From Nostoc sp. UHCC 0302 (GTDB lineage: Bacteria > Cyanobacteriota > Cyanobacteriia > Cyanobacteriales > Nostocaceae), in assembly GCF_038096175.1 (NCBI RefSeq), contig NZ_CP151099.1:2234501-2298500 (forward strand): a stretch of 64,000 bases of DNA, in the 5' to 3' direction. The notes below the pieces were generated by a model. It was not told the DNA's origin and searched no databases. It saw only the letters and a program-made list of their open reading frames with translations. A program made the translations under genes and the position numbers. Every line of letters starts with the position of its first letter. The stretch's first letter is position 1. Shown here piece after piece: positions 9,451 to 17,785 of this stretch.

Positions 9451-10140
9451 GACTTACTTACCATGCATCCCCACTAATGCCACGAAGCCCAATAATAAAT
9501 TTTAAATCATGTATCTTAACAATATCCCAGCAAAATGGATAGATTTAAAAATCGTGATTGTGGATAACTAACAGAATATTCCAGGATAACATTTTATCTA
9601 ATTATATGAGAGGTATAATGTAAATATTTATGTTAAATAATACACGCCATATATTATTCACAATATCATAAATAATATGTAGAATTTATCCTGTTTTATA
9701 ATTAAAAAATTTGGATAATGAAGAGTTAGTATTTGCCACAAAGGCGTAATTAGTGTGGTGCGAGCTTTAAAATAGCGGCAAACAGCAGCTAGCTAAATAT
9801 GAAAGACACCCATTTGAATTAAATGTCTATAAACCTTGCTAAATACAGCAGAATTCCAAATTAAAATGGTCGCACCTCGACTGCGCTCCGTGGTCGCCGA
9901 GTGCAGTCGAGGTGAGTTAGGATTAAGAAGTAAAACAGGGTTTGAGTCTTTAGTTGTGTACTTAACCAACTTGAAATTCACTGTAAAGTTTAAAAATATA
10001 TTTTTTATAAGTATGGATTAACGTTAGATTAGTTCAAAAACTGAATTGCCAAGAACAAAATCATTGGTTATAAAACATTTAGCTTGTCTAAACTGAATGT
10101 CAAAAAAATCTGTTATATCGGAGATATAAAAGAGGTTGTA
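9451..10140. other. AT-rich spacer with MITE-like element
   Basis: About 690 bp without a convincing gene. Apart from the MITE-like element at 9844-9985 it is AT-rich, with a putative Shine-Dalgarno AGAGG just before the GH2 gene. Short ORFs here lie across the palindrome and are not credible. Confidence 0.5.
9844..9985. mobile_element. MITE-like element (tacagcag...ctgta family), copy 1
   Basis: A 142-bp segment bounded by imperfect inverted repeats (tacagcagaattcca at 9844, ttgaaattcactgta ending 9985; 10 of 15 pairs). The right part (tgtgtactt-aaccaacttgaaat) matches the element at 36089-36225. The interior has a perfect 12-bp hairpin stem (cacctcgactgc at 9873-9884, gcagtcgaggtg at 9903-9914). 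Confidence 0.55.
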
Positions 10141-12003
10141 ATGAAGTTATTAGATATAAATAATCTTGGGGATGAATTATCTACTAATTTCAATCAAGAG
10201 GATACTTTTGATTTAGGAAAAACAATACATCCACGTCCACTATTACAGCGATCGCCTTGGCAAAGCTTAAACGGTCTGTGGAAGTTTGCATTTGATGATC
10301 AAGGACAATGCATTAAACCCAGCGACCTGAAGCAATGGACTCATTTGATAGAAGTTCCGTTCGCGCCGGAATCTACCAAAAGTGGGATAGGGGACATGAG
10401 TTTTCATCCAAACTGTTGGTACGAGCGTGAATTTGAAACACCTCCAGGTAATGGGAGATTGCTGTTACATTTTGGTGCTGTAGACTATCGCGCTCGTGTC
10501 TGGGTAAATGGTCAGTATATAGCTGAACATGAGGGCGGACATACTAATTTCAGCCTTGATATTACCCATGTTTTGAACGACAGTGGCAAAACTTTGGTTA
10601 CAGTATGGGCGCAAGACGAGCCGCAAGACCTTGCGAAACCTCGGGGTAAACAAGATTGGCAGTTGAAACCGCACAGTATTTGGTATCCTCGCACCAGTGG
10701 TATTTGGCAAACAGTTTGGGTAGAACGTGTAGGTGCGACTTATTTAGGTCACATCTGCTGGAATTGCAACTGCGAACGATGGGAAGTTGGTTTTGAAGCT
10801 GCGATCGCAGGTGATATGCCCGAAGCAGGAATACAAATCAAAATGACATTGAGAGTTGGTCAACAGATATTAGCGAAAGATACTTATGAAGTGTTCAACG
10901 GAGAAATTAGCCGTCGGATAGCCCTTGGCGATCCTGGAATTGACGACTACCGCAATGAATTATTGTGGAGTCCAGAAAAGCCGACGCTAATTGATGCAGA
11001 AATTCAACTGTGGTCTAAAGACCAATTGTTGGATGAAGTAAAGTCTTACACAGCAATGCGAACCGTCAGCATCCAGCGCGATCGCTTTATGCTCAACGGT
11101 CGCCCTTACTATTTGCGGCTAGTGCTAGACCAAGGCTACTGGCCAGATACATTGATGACAGCACCCAACGATGAGGCCTTGCGACGCGATGTAGAACTAG
11201 TTAAAGCGATGGGTTTTAACGGAGTCCGCAAACATCAAAAAATTGAAGACCCCCGCTTTTTATATTGGGCAGATGTTTTAGGGCTGTTAGTCTGGGAGGA
11301 GATGCCCAGTGCCTATCGTTTCACACCGAAAGCGGTGGAACGCATGATACACGAGTGGACTGAGGTGATCAGACGCGATATCAGTCATCCATGTATTGTG
11401 GCGTGGGTTCCATTTAATGAATCTTGGGGAGTGCCAAATTTAGTTGAGACAGCGGCTCACCGTAACTACGTATTGGCAATGTATCACTTGACCAAAACAC
11501 TAGATCCGACTCGTCCAGTCATTGGTAATGATGGTTGGGAAAGTACAGATACAGATATTCTGGCAATTCATGACTACGACACCAAGCCGCAGCAATTAAT
11601 TCGCCGTTATGGGTCAGAAGTTAAGCTGTCAGATATGCTTAATCATAAGCGTCCTGGAGGACGTATCCTCACTCTCGACAACTATCCCCATCAGGGACAA
11701 CCAATAATGTTGACCGAGTTTGGTGGTATTGCCTATGCTCCTCTTAACCAAGCAGATGCAGATAAAGTCTGGGGATATGAGCGTTGCTTCAATATTTCTG
11801 AGCTAGAAATGAAATACACCCAACTACTCGAAACTGTTAATAGTCTTGAGTTGTTCAGTGGATTCTGTTACACACAGTTTACAGATACCTTCCAAGAAGC
11901 TAACGGTTTATTGTATGGCGATCGCACACCGAAATTTCCGATTGAAGCAATCCGGGCTGCAACCCTATCTGGGGAAGGATTTTGCAGCCCCACTCGGTGT
12001 TAA
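10141..12003 (+). CDS. glycoside hydrolase family 2 protein (620 aa)
   Basis: A GH2-type glycosidase (beta-galactosidase/beta-glucuronidase clan). An N-terminal jelly-roll sugar-binding domain (about 35-190; SLNGLWKFAFDDQG, WYEREFETP, VDYRARVWVNG) is followed by an Ig-like domain and a TIM barrel with the proton-donor motif FNESWG and the nucleophile motif TEFGG. Retaining hydrolysis of a beta-glycoside is expected; the sugar is not predictable. There is no signal peptide, so a cytoplasmic enzyme is likely. I chose ATG 10141, which has AGAGG five bases upstream, over a TTG at 10084. The gene converges on a xylulokinase-like gene, suggesting linked sugar use. Confidence 0.88.
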   Translation: MKLLDINNLGDELSTNFNQEDTFDLGKTIHPRPLLQRSPWQSLNGLWKFAFDDQGQCIKPSDLKQWTHLIEVPFAPESTKSGIGDMSFHPNCWYEREFETPPGNGRLLLHFGAVDYRARVWVNGQYIAEHEGGHTNFSLDITHVLNDSGKTLVTVWAQDEPQDLAKPRGKQDWQLKPHSIWYPRTSGIWQTVWVERVGATYLGHICWNCNCERWEVGFEAAIAGDMPEAGIQIKMTLRVGQQILAKDTYEVFNGEISRRIALGDPGIDDYRNELLWSPEKPTLIDAEIQLWSKDQLLDEVKSYTAMRTVSIQRDRFMLNGRPYYLRLVLDQGYWPDTLMTAPNDEALRRDVELVKAMGFNGVRKHQKIEDPRFLYWADVLGLLVWEEMPSAYRFTPKAVERMIHEWTEVIRRDISHPCIVAWVPFNESWGVPNLVETAAHRNYVLAMYHLTKTLDPTRPVIGNDGWESTDTDILAIHDYDTKPQQLIRRYGSEVKLSDMLNHKRPGGRILTLDNYPHQGQPIMLTEFGGIAYAPLNQADADKVWGYERCFNISELEMKYTQLLETVNSLELFSGFCYTQFTDTFQEANGLLYGDRTPKFPIEAIRAATLSGEGFCSPTRC

Positions 12004-12034
12004 CTGAGTGGACGCTAATTGAGGCAATAAAAAC

Positions 12035-13504
12035 TTACTTAAACTGTGACTTTTTATATTCTAATTCTCTTGAAAGCCGTGGATAAAGAGATTGATAGCG
12101 CATCCAAGCCTCTTCTAGGACTGAATCAACTGATTGGGGAGTTGCAGCAAGCGTTGGTGTAGCTGCCAGTTTGCTTGTGTCATTAGCATCTGCGTATACG
12201 CCAATTCCGATACCCGCCAGTAGAGCAGCACCACGCGCGGAAGCAGCAGCAACGGTAGTTGTATAGAGGGGTATTCTCAATACATCAGTCAGTAATTGTT
12301 TCCAAGGCATTTCTACAGTTCCACCGCCTGCTAAACGCAGTTGTGTCGCTTTCAAACCTGTGGCCTCAAGTGCCTCAAAACCTTGTCGCAAGGCAAAAAC
12401 AACCCCCTCTAAAGCTGCCCGCATCAGGTGCGCCTGTGTATGATGCAGTCCAAGCCCCACCCATGCCCCACGTACATAAGGGTCAAGGTGTGGAGTTCGC
12501 TCACCAGTAAGGTATGGCAAAAATGTCAACCCTTCACATCCTGGAGGAACAGAAAAAGCTTTAGTATATACTTGCTGCCAACTCAAGCCGAGGATACCTC
12601 GCACCCACTCAAGCGCTAACCCAGCATTTTGCATTGCTGCAAGGGTGTACCACTGGTTAGGTACAGCGGCTCGATAGAGATGTGTACGACCCTGAGGATC
12701 GATAATTGGTTGAGAACGAGGTGTAATAATTTGAGCGCCTGTGCCAATAGTTAGTTGAACCAATCCAGGCTCTAGTAGTCCGTTACCAAGTGCCGCTGCT
12801 GCTGTATCCGCAGCACCAGCGATCACGGGTAAACCAACTCTTAAGCCAAGATGCTCTGAAGCAATGGCCGTTAGGTAACCTGCGATCGCACTAGAGGGGA
12901 TAATGTTTGGTAACCAATCACAACGTAGATTCAGAGCTGAGATTGCATCCCTTGCCCAGGTGTCCGACACAACATCGTAAAGCAAAGTACCACTAGCGTC
13001 AGATGGTTCCGTTGCAACTTTACCAGTCAGGCGTAACCGTAGCCAATCTTTTGGCTGAAGTACCCAACGCGCTTGGGCATAGACACTAGCCTCGTGTTCT
13101 CGTAGCCACAGTAAGGTTGAGCCAGCCATTCCAGCTGTAATTGGGTTGCCCAATCGCTCTAGAATAGTGGCATCAAGCGAATGATAAGTGTTAAGCGTGG
13201 CACTAGAGCGAGTATCTGCCCAGAGGATAGCAGGACGCAAAGGCTGACCGGACTCATCTGTGAGGACAATACCATGCATCTGTCCTGAAAGGGCGATCGC
13301 CTTTACCTGATCAGTATGATTTCCCACTGCCTCCCTAACAGCCAAGGCAACACTTGACCACCAATCCCCTGGGTCTGACTCAGCCCATCCGGGGTGAGGT
13401 GCATGAACAGGATATGAGCTTGACGCCTCACCTATTACGGTTCCGTCTGTTGCTAGGAGCAATGTCTTAGCAGAGCCTGTTCCTAAATCGATGCCAAGCA
13501 GCAT
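12035..13504 (-). CDS. xylB: FGGY-family carbohydrate kinase, xylulokinase-like (489 aa)
   Basis: Sugar kinase of the FGGY family. The N-terminal phosphate-binding motif is LGIDLGTGSAKTLLL, followed by ALSGQMHGIV and ILWADTRS, which are typical of xylulokinase, and a C-terminal nucleotide-binding segment (LRLAGGGTVEMPWKQLLTDVL). It is expected to phosphorylate D-xylulose or a related ketose with ATP in the cytoplasm. The start is the ATG at 13504, with GAGG eight bases upstream; a TTG 15 bases further upstream is less likely. It converges with the GH2 gene with only 31 bp between stops. The exact sugar is an inference from motif similarity. Confidence 0.85.
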   Translation of the reverse strand: MLLGIDLGTGSAKTLLLATDGTVIGEASSSYPVHAPHPGWAESDPGDWWSSVALAVREAVGNHTDQVKAIALSGQMHGIVLTDESGQPLRPAILWADTRSSATLNTYHSLDATILERLGNPITAGMAGSTLLWLREHEASVYAQARWVLQPKDWLRLRLTGKVATEPSDASGTLLYDVVSDTWARDAISALNLRCDWLPNIIPSSAIAGYLTAIASEHLGLRVGLPVIAGAADTAAAALGNGLLEPGLVQLTIGTGAQIITPRSQPIIDPQGRTHLYRAAVPNQWYTLAAMQNAGLALEWVRGILGLSWQQVYTKAFSVPPGCEGLTFLPYLTGERTPHLDPYVRGAWVGLGLHHTQAHLMRAALEGVVFALRQGFEALEATGLKATQLRLAGGGTVEMPWKQLLTDVLRIPLYTTTVAAASARGAALLAGIGIGVYADANDTSKLAATPTLAATPQSVDSVLEEAWMRYQSLYPRLSRELEYKKSQFK

Positions 13505-14248
13505 TTGGCTAATCCTCAAATACTTAAAAGTTAAGCATGAAAAATTAAATAACTCTCATTTGTTAAATTGTGCATACTTAGCTCTCACCCACTCTTAGGG
13601 GCTTCCAATTAAAAAAATAATCAATCGCTGTGTAGGCAGGGGAGCAGGGGAGCAGGGAGCAGGGGAAAAAGAAAAATATCATCTGAATAAATTGGGTAAT
13701 TTATTCTCTGGAAGTCCCTTAGTAATTTAATAATTGGCGTTGCTGAATCAAAGTATGAATTGCTTGCTGCGAAAGGAATATTTATCCTAGCTTCCTAAAA
13801 AAAGTGGAGCGATGGCGTACCCGCCCGCCATAGGCGATAAGCGTTCGCGAAGCGTCTCGTTGGCGCAGCCTCTCGTAGAGAAGAGAAGCTTAAGCCTTCT
13901 GCTTCTCCTGAAGGGAGACGCTAGCGCGAACGGCGATCGCAAGTTGGTTAAATTTCGGTTTCATGGACGAAGTTTAGTATTTTGCTCGCTATACCGGAGA
14001 TAATAGACGATACTTTTTGATCAGGATCGCAGGCTTGTTAACCGAATAGCTGCTGAATTTGTGTCCCAGGGTATTGAGAGGTGGGGCTGCTGTTGAGTTC
14101 GAGGAATGCTGCCATGAAAGAGGGTGGAGAATTGAGCGATCGCAGCGATCATGTCCCCAACGTCAGGACTATTATCTTTTACGGTGCAAGAGCAAACAGC
14201 TTGAGAAGTTGTCAAATACAGACAAAATCAACCCCATAGAGCTAGCTA
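13505..14248. other. repeat-rich spacer
   Basis: No convincing gene. A short tandem array of ggggagca-like units lies at about 13636-13665. At 13809-13940 is a run of Nostoc-type short repeats (gcgttcgcgaagcgtctcg, ttggcgcagcctctcg, gggagacgctagcgcgaacg) ending in a HIP1 site. ORFs at 14021-14265 exist on both strands but look like chance or remnants. Confidence 0.5.
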
Positions 14249-14437
14249 TTAACCACTCAACTTAATCACACCTTGGTTTACTAGATATTCAAGCTTGTCA
14301 TCGCATTGTATTTGCTCTCGCACCAACTTAAGCTGCTCATAGCTGATAATGTGTAATCCTGGACGGACAACATAACCTTTAATGTTGAAGTTCTCCGGCT
14401 GCTGGCTGTCGGTGCGATTGTAGGTAATGGAAGGCAT
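14249..14437 (-). CDS. small hypothetical protein (62 aa)
   Basis: ATG at 14437. The product (MPSITYNRTDSQQPENFNIK... then YVVRPGLHIISYEQLKLVRE) has the ring of small phage-like proteins in which a 'RPGLHxIS' segment is followed by a charged helix and a short hydrophobic tail. I do not recognise a named family. It overlaps no other gene and lies in a repeat-rich area. Function is unknown. Confidence 0.4.
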   Translation of the reverse strand: MPSITYNRTDSQQPENFNIKGYVVRPGLHIISYEQLKLVREQIQCDDKLEYLVNQGVIKLSG

Positions 14438-14623
14438 ATTTGCAAAGGGCAAGTCAGAACTGAGCGGGAGAAGAGAGTTTGACTCTGGTCTCTATTACAG
14501 CTTGACACAAGTTCCAAATAAAGGGTGACTATAGTATAAGTGAATGCCGAAACGCACAGCAGATTTTGAAGAGAAGCGATCCCAGAGTGCGGGTTTTGCG
14601 AATAGGGAAGAGCAAGGGATTAC

Positions 14624-14644
14624 GTTACGATAGACTTACGTAAC
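14624..14644. promoter_or_regulatory. inverted repeat upstream of the IF-3 paralogue
   Basis: The 21-bp stretch gttacg-N9-cgtaac is a perfect 6-bp inverted repeat 20 bp before the ATG of the IF-3-like gene. It could be an operator or an mRNA hairpin. A 29-codon ORF (14544-14633) ends inside it. Functional status is unproven. Confidence 0.3.
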
Positions 14645-14663
14645 AAATTCGTGCTAAGTCGCC

Positions 14664-15197
14664 ATGACTGGCACGTTACAGATTTGTAATAAATCAGAGG
14701 AAAACATTATCGTAATTCAAAAGCAATTAATTAACTCACAAATCAAGTCACCCCAAGTTTTCTTGATTGACCATGAGAATAACAATCGAGGTTTGACCAA
14801 TACTAATGAAGCACTGGAGTTAGCCCAGAGCTTAGAGCTTGACCTAGTTTTAGTCTCCGAAGGGAAAGATGCTCCAGTTGCAAAGATTCTTAATTATGGC
14901 AAACTTCAGTATCAAAAGAAAAAGCGTCAAGGGCAAAGCGCAAGACCCACGGTTAAAGAAGTTCGGTTACGTCCGAACGTCGGTGTAGCAGATTACAAAT
15001 TACGAGTTGAACAAGCTGTTGGGTGGTTAAGTAAGGGTGATTCAGTGAAGTTTGCAATTCGGTTACGAGGTCGAGAAAATCAATATCGTGAGCAGGCTGG
15101 AGAACTGTTAGAGCGCATTGTGAACGATATCGGTCAGGTAGGTAAAGTTCAGTCACTTGATAAACGTTCACTGGTTGCTCAAGTTATTCCTGCCTAA
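14664..15197 (+). CDS. translation initiation factor IF-3 paralogue (177 aa)
   Basis: An IF-3 family protein with both domains. The N-domain contains INSQIKSPQVFLIDHENNNRG and LDLVLVSEGKDAPVAKILNYGK. The C-domain contains VKEVRLRPNVGVADYKLRVEQA and a basic, GRE-containing strand (RLRGRENQ). IF-3 binds the 30S subunit, prevents 50S joining and checks the initiator tRNA. Here the first ~25 residues are an unusual extension before the IF-3 start. Genes of this kind in filamentous cyanobacteria are often second copies; whether the main infC is elsewhere cannot be seen. No strong Shine-Dalgarno precedes the ATG. A short inverted repeat just upstream may control it. Confidence 0.88.
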   Translation: MTGTLQICNKSEENIIVIQKQLINSQIKSPQVFLIDHENNNRGLTNTNEALELAQSLELDLVLVSEGKDAPVAKILNYGKLQYQKKKRQGQSARPTVKEVRLRPNVGVADYKLRVEQAVGWLSKGDSVKFAIRLRGRENQYREQAGELLERIVNDIGQVGKVQSLDKRSLVAQVIPA

Positions 15198-15398
15198 AAT
15201 AATTTTTCGCAAATAGCTAGAAGACCTCCCCAAATTTATGTAGTGCTACTGGCACATTGGTTTACTGGAACTGAATGCCGAAGCATCAGGGGCAACATCT
15301 GCCCCAATTTGATTATTTAATATAGACTTGCCTGAATGTGTCCCAATGGGACACATACTAGCTGTTTGCTTGATTACTTGAGCGCAAAGCATTTTACC

Positions 15399-15596
15399 TT
15401 AATTGCGACTAAACAAAGTTTCTAGATAAACTTGGGCAACACGGCGATCGCCATCAGCATTTTGTAGCAAAAACAGTGATATGGCTGCGGTCAGAATGCG
15501 ATGTTCATCCCAATCGGGATGCTGTTCTAAGTAATTATTGAGAGATTGATGTAGTGTTTCGGGAACAGCAGTAAAGATGTTAAGTGTTGCGTTCAT
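15399..15596 (-). CDS. DUF2811-like small protein (65 aa)
   Basis: Start ATG at 15596. The product resembles small cyanobacterial proteins of the DUF2811 type: a short strand (ATLNIFTAVPETLHQSLNNYL), the HPDWDEHRILTAAISLFLLQN helix, then a short tail ending ETLFSRN. The fold looks like a ribbon-helix-helix-type segment, but the family's function is unknown. It is convergent with the IF-3 paralogue. The family assignment is from memory of the HPDWD...SLFLLQ pattern. Confidence 0.65.
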   Translation of the reverse strand: MNATLNIFTAVPETLHQSLNNYLEQHPDWDEHRILTAAISLFLLQNADGDRRVAQVYLETLFSRN

Positions 15597-16454
15597 GAGA
15601 TTTTGCTTCAAAGCGAGCAACTCAATAAGGACAACTAGCTAGCGTGAAGCAGTAGCTGTACTTCTTCAGCCATTTTTTGCTTGCCGAACCACTAGTACTG
15701 ACAACTGAATAATTTTATACAGTTGATGCGGCTGTTGGAACGGGCTACAAAAGCTAGTCGAATTATTGTGCGCTGAGTGGATCGGTTTGTCAATGTTGCC
15801 AAATGTTAAAAATAAGTATAGAAAAAATAAATGATTACGTGAAAGCTAGGGTTAGAGGCAGGTTTTAGTTACTCAACTTAACAATAACTCAGTAACTCAT
15901 AATTGTTGCTACAGTCATCACAAAATCCCCAGCCGACGAACAGAAGCCGATTAGCTTGTAAAACAACTGTGGAAAACAGGGGGAATAGCTGTGGAAAGTC
16001 TGTGGAATGATTGAGGAAAAGTTCCGCGAATAATAAGAATTACGAAAAAATACAAATCCATAATCTTCCCCGTTGCAATGTGCTGAAAGATTCATCGGCT
16101 AGCCAAAGAAATTTCCACTGATGAATGAACCAACTGCATTGATCGAAGTGTGCAATTACAATTGTGAACGTCGGGTTGGGAAATCACTGTTCACACCAAG
16201 CGTAAATGCGTTTGCAAAGCGTCTCGAAGAGAAGCAGTTTCTCGTCAGACATCGCACTTTGAGAAATATCAAAAGCAGTAATTTCAAACCCTAGATGAGC
16301 TAGCTTCGTAAGGATTTAGGTGGCAGGGTATTCACAAAGGGGACACTTGAGGAGGAAGATCGCAGGCAAAACTCTGGCACACCCACCTATACTAATCCGT
16401 AATTCGTAAATCCTAGCCTCTGGCTAGCAGCAAGCTACGTAATTAGAAAGTTGT
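15597..16454. other. non-coding spacer with DnaA-box-like cluster
   Basis: About 860 bp with no supported gene. It contains the sites at 15968-16009 and a short dispersed repeat near 16200-16255 (gcgtttgcaaagcgtctcg). Confidence 0.45.
15968..16009 (-). promoter_or_regulatory. cluster of three DnaA-box-like sites
   Basis: Three 9-mers lie within 42 bp, all in the same orientation when read on the minus strand: TTTTCCACA (15968-15976), CTTTCCACA (15990-15998) and CATTCCACA (16001-16009). TTTTCCACA matches the form of DnaA box reported for cyanobacteria. No dnaA, dnaN or rep gene is adjacent, so this could be a titration or regulatory site or chance. Confidence 0.35.
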
Positions 16455-17150
16455 TTAATAGTTTAATACAAGTGTTTCAGGCACATTCACTGCCGTCTCC
16501 CATCCTTGCACATTTTTCCATTTTGTATTCTCGTTCCAAACAATTTTGGTGAGTTCAGCGCCATTTAGGTTAGCATATTCGAGGTTTGCACCAGATAGAT
16601 TAGCATATTCGAGGTTTGCGCCATCGAGATCAGCATATTGGAGGTCAGCGCCAAAGAGGTTAGCACTATCGAGGTTTGCGCCAAAGAGATTAGCACCAAA
16701 GAGATTAGCGCCAGATAGGTTTGTGCCAAAGAGGTTTGCGCCAAAGAGGTTTGCGCCAAAGAGGTTTGCACTATTGAGGTTTGCGCGTGAGAGGTTAGCA
16801 CCATCGAGGTTAACGCCATCAAGGTTAGCACTATCGAGGTCTGCGCGTGAGAGGTTTGCGCCAAAGAGGTTAGCATCAAAGAGGTTAGCACTATCGAGGT
16901 TTGCGCCAAAGAGGTCAGCGCCATTAAGGTTAGCCCCTAAGAGGCTAACACCATCGAGGTTTGCGCCAGATAGGTTTGCGCCAGATAGGTTTGTGCCAGA
17001 TAGGTTTGCGCCAGATAGGTTTGCGCCTGTCAGATTAGCCCTACTAAAATCTGCACCACGAATATCTGCATGACTAAAGTTTGCCCCAGTAAGGTTTTGA
17101 CTTTTGAAAGAACGACCTCTCTTGTTTTGACCGGAGTAGTCAAGGGGCAT
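16455..17150 (-). CDS. pentapeptide-repeat protein (231 aa)
   Basis: Almost the whole protein is tandem A(N/D)LXX pentapeptides (for example LSGANLSGANLDG, LFGANLFGANLFG), which fold as a right-handed quadrilateral beta-helix. The N-terminus (MPLDYSGQNKRGRSFKSQNL) and C-terminus (TKIVWNENTKWKNVQGWETA) cap the helix. No signal peptide or extra domain is seen. Function is unknown; family members range from DNA mimics to structural proteins. The highly repetitive DNA gives a long antisense ORF that is not real. Confidence 0.92.
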   Translation of the reverse strand: MPLDYSGQNKRGRSFKSQNLTGANFSHADIRGADFSRANLTGANLSGANLSGTNLSGANLSGANLDGVSLLGANLNGADLFGANLDSANLFDANLFGANLSRADLDSANLDGVNLDGANLSRANLNSANLFGANLFGANLFGTNLSGANLFGANLFGANLDSANLFGADLQYADLDGANLEYANLSGANLEYANLNGAELTKIVWNENTKWKNVQGWETAVNVPETLVLNY

Positions 17151-17785
17151 AACTTAGCTGCTAAATATAAAGGCCTGTGTTTGCTACACTTAGAGTACCT
17201 GCTTTTACAGACTGTAGCGCAATATTCATCTTGCAGCGGGTAAACAAGGTACTACGCCCCTAATTCAATTGTTAAAAATGGGTGCTTTCCTCTAGGAAAG
17301 CTACCTGTGCAATAAAAAACTGCGCTTTGTAGAACCAGCGCAGTTTTAAACAGTGGAATTTATATAAGGGACTTTTAAGCTGTCGTCCCTGACTTTACAT
17401 ATAGAAGATTCGGTATGTAATGGGATACAGCTAGAGTTTTGGACTTTCCGGACAGTTGGCAATTAACTAGATACGATTTGAGCAGAAAGCTGCATTGTAA
17501 TCTGTCTCTTGTGAAGTTAAAGTCATTAAATAGATGTATATTTGCTAGTTGTCTACTACCAACAGAGAGATTGTTTTAGTCAATTTTTTATCCTAACATC
17601 ATGGTGATTAAGTGTATTTATATACATTTAAGGAACTGAATGTATTTGTAATAGCTTTAGTAATTTTTAGTTTTCTGAATTCGTGTGTTCCTGGTTTAGA
17701 AGGCATCCTCATGCTCTTGATGAGGCTGCTAAGGGTTGCTTTTTTGTGTAATATTTAACCTTCCACAACTGGAGTCACATCATTC
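17151..17785. other. spacer upstream of the beta-helix gene
   Basis: About 635 bp between divergent genes. Contains the hairpin at 17316-17347 and, before the beta-helix ATG, AT-rich promoter-like sequence and a GGAG. Nothing else recognised. Confidence 0.4.
17316..17347. terminator. hairpin, terminator-like
   Basis: A perfect 11-bp stem (aaaactgcgct at 17316-17326, agcgcagtttt at 17337-17347) with a 10-base loop, flanked by A and T runs on the two sides, so it could work in both directions. It lies between divergent genes. Confidence 0.5.

Noticed and set aside
9793-10021. ORFs on both strands across the MITE-like element
   Set aside because: They read through a perfect hairpin, so the mirrored frames are expected by chance.
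10084-10140. TTG start extending the GH2 protein by 19 residues
   Set aside because: No ribosome-binding site; ATG at 10141 has AGAGG at good spacing.
13809-13940. Run of short repeats considered as a CRISPR array
   Set aside because: Units are unequal, palindromic and without regular spacers; they match dispersed Nostoc-type repeats.
14021-14265. Two overlapping ORFs on opposite strands
   Set aside because: Both lack start signals and families; one starts with TTG. Possibly relics, not annotated as genes.
15889-16095. Minus-strand ORF (68 codons) over the DnaA-box-like sites
   Set aside because: Non-protein-like composition and no start signal.
16546-17073. Long plus-strand ORF (175 codons) opposite the pentapeptide-repeat gene
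   Set aside because: It is an antisense shadow of the repetitive A(N/D)LXX coding DNA; composition (Arg, Ala, Phe, Pro only) follows the repeat.
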